From the NCBI GenBank assembly GCA_023416415.1, contig JAEZHR010000351.1, forward strand, positions 1 through 6,222: a stretch of DNA of 6,222 nucleotides. The letters run 5' to 3'. Source of the DNA: Pseudomonadota bacterium (GTDB lineage: Bacteria; Pseudomonadota; Gammaproteobacteria; Burkholderiales; Burkholderiaceae_D). The notes beneath the pieces were generated by a model. The model did no database searches. It saw only the letters and a list, made by a program, of their open reading frames with translations, and was not told the origin of the DNA. Of the stretch, positions 5,450 to 6,222 are shown in pieces (position 1 is the first letter of the stretch; the number at the start of each line of letters is the position of its first letter). The translations under genes were made by a program, and so were the position numbers.

Positions 5450-6222
5450 TTACAGATCCAGCAGCAGGCGCGCCGGGTCTTCCAGCGCTTCTTTCATCGC
5501 AACCAGTCCGAGCACAGCTTCGCGGCCATCAATGATTCGGTGATCGTAGGACATGGCGAGGTAGTTCATCGGACGAATCACGACCTGGCCGTTCTCCACT
5601 ACCGCACGGTCCTTGGTTGCATGCACGCCCAGGATCGCCGATTGCGGCGGGTTGATGATCGGGGTCGAAAGCATCGAACCGAACACGCCGCCGTTGGAGA
5701 TCGAGAACGTACCACCGGTCAGTTCTTCCAGCGTCAGCTTGCCGTCCTTGGCCTTGATGCCGAACTCGGCGATCTTCCGTTCGATGTCCGCGATCGACAG
5801 CTGGTCGGCGTCGCGCAGGATCGGCACGACCAGGCCGCGCGGCGAACCGACCGCAATGCCGATGTCGAAGTAGCCGTGGTAGACGATGTCGTTGCCGTCA
5901 ACCGATGCGTTCAGGATCGGATACTTCTTCAGCGCTGCGACCGCGGCCTTGACGAAGAAGGACATGAAGCCGAGCTTGACACCGTGTTCCTTCTCGAACT
6001 TGTCCTTGTACTTCGCACGCAGGTCCATCACCGGCTTCATGTTCACTTCGTTGAAGGTGGTGAGGATGGCGTTGGTCGATTGCGACTGCAGCAGGCGTTC
6101 GGCGACGCGGGCGCGCAGGCGGCTCATCGGCACGCGTTCTTCCGGGCGATTGCCGAGATCGGTCTTCACCGGAGCGGCAACTTGCTGCAGTGCCGGCTTG
6201 GCGGCTGCAACAGGGACCGGAG
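5450..6222 (-). CDS. odhB: Dihydrolipoyllysine-residue succinyltransferase, E2 of 2-oxoglutarate dehydrogenase (C-terminal part)
   Basis: This is the last 256 residues of the E2o core enzyme (also called sucB), which transfers the succinyl group from the lipoyl arm to CoA in the TCA cycle. The visible protein begins in an Ala/Pro linker (PVPVAAAKPALQQVAAP), then enters the catalytic domain at RVPMSRLRARVAERL. Succinyltransferase-type signatures follow: FNEVNM, YKDKFEKEHGVKLGFMSFFVKA, DIGIAVGSPRGLVVP, GGTFSISNGGVFGS, STPIINPPQSAILG. The active-site motif is SYDHRIIDG, whose His codon is at 5540-5542 and Asp at 5528-5530. The C-terminus (LEDPARLLLDL) is normal. The lipoyl and E3-binding domains lie beyond the right edge, where odhA would also be expected. 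The stop is TAA at 5450-5452. It heads the visible minus-strand group odhB-lpdA-lipoprotein. Confidence 0.96.
   Translation of the reverse strand, partial: PVPVAAAKPALQQVAAPVKTDLGNRPEERVPMSRLRARVAERLLQSQSTNAILTTFNEVNMKPVMDLRAKYKDKFEKEHGVKLGFMSFFVKAAVAALKKYPILNASVDGNDIVYHGYFDIGIAVGSPRGLVVPILRDADQLSIADIERKIAEFGIKAKDGKLTLEELTGGTFSISNGGVFGSMLSTPIINPPQSAILGVHATKDRAVVENGQVVIRPMNYLAMSYDHRIIDGREAVLGLVAMKEALEDPARLLLDL

Overview
The window looks like a chromosomal core region of a GC-rich betaproteobacterium, probably a member of Burkholderiales. The basis is the odhB-lpdA-zapE gene order, which I remember as typical of that group, the Burkholderiales-like lipoamide dehydrogenase and E2 sequences, and the uniform codon use. 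The genus cannot be fixed from the sequence alone.

Right side, minus strand, read from 6222 down to 1626: the C-terminal part of odhB (2-oxoglutarate dehydrogenase E2), a 120-bp gap holding a two-hairpin palindromic repeat, lpdA (E3), a small lipoprotein gene whose Shine-Dalgarno overlaps the lpdA stop codon, an intrinsic terminator, zapE (AFG1-family division ATPase), and a gene for an exported, highly charged protein of unknown function with a CX8C motif. odhB and lpdA together supply two of the three subunits of the TCA-cycle 2-oxoglutarate dehydrogenase complex; odhA is expected just beyond the right edge.

Middle, plus strand: a complete PP2C-type protein phosphatase gene (823-1629) with a candidate extended -10 promoter. 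It converges on the exported-protein gene, and the two stop codons share a single CTAG.

Left side, minus strand: a 273-bp divergent intergenic region carries a candidate promoter for a small YdcH/DUF465-type helical protein. The stop codon of that gene overlaps, as TGATG, the start of a DinG/YoaA-type DNA helicase gene cut by the window edge.

I see no mobile element, CRISPR array, tRNA, rRNA, toxin-antitoxin pair or defence system. The coding content is ordinary. The more interesting points are in the non-coding DNA (the repeat doublet and the terminator upstream of zapE) and in the two uncharacterised envelope proteins.
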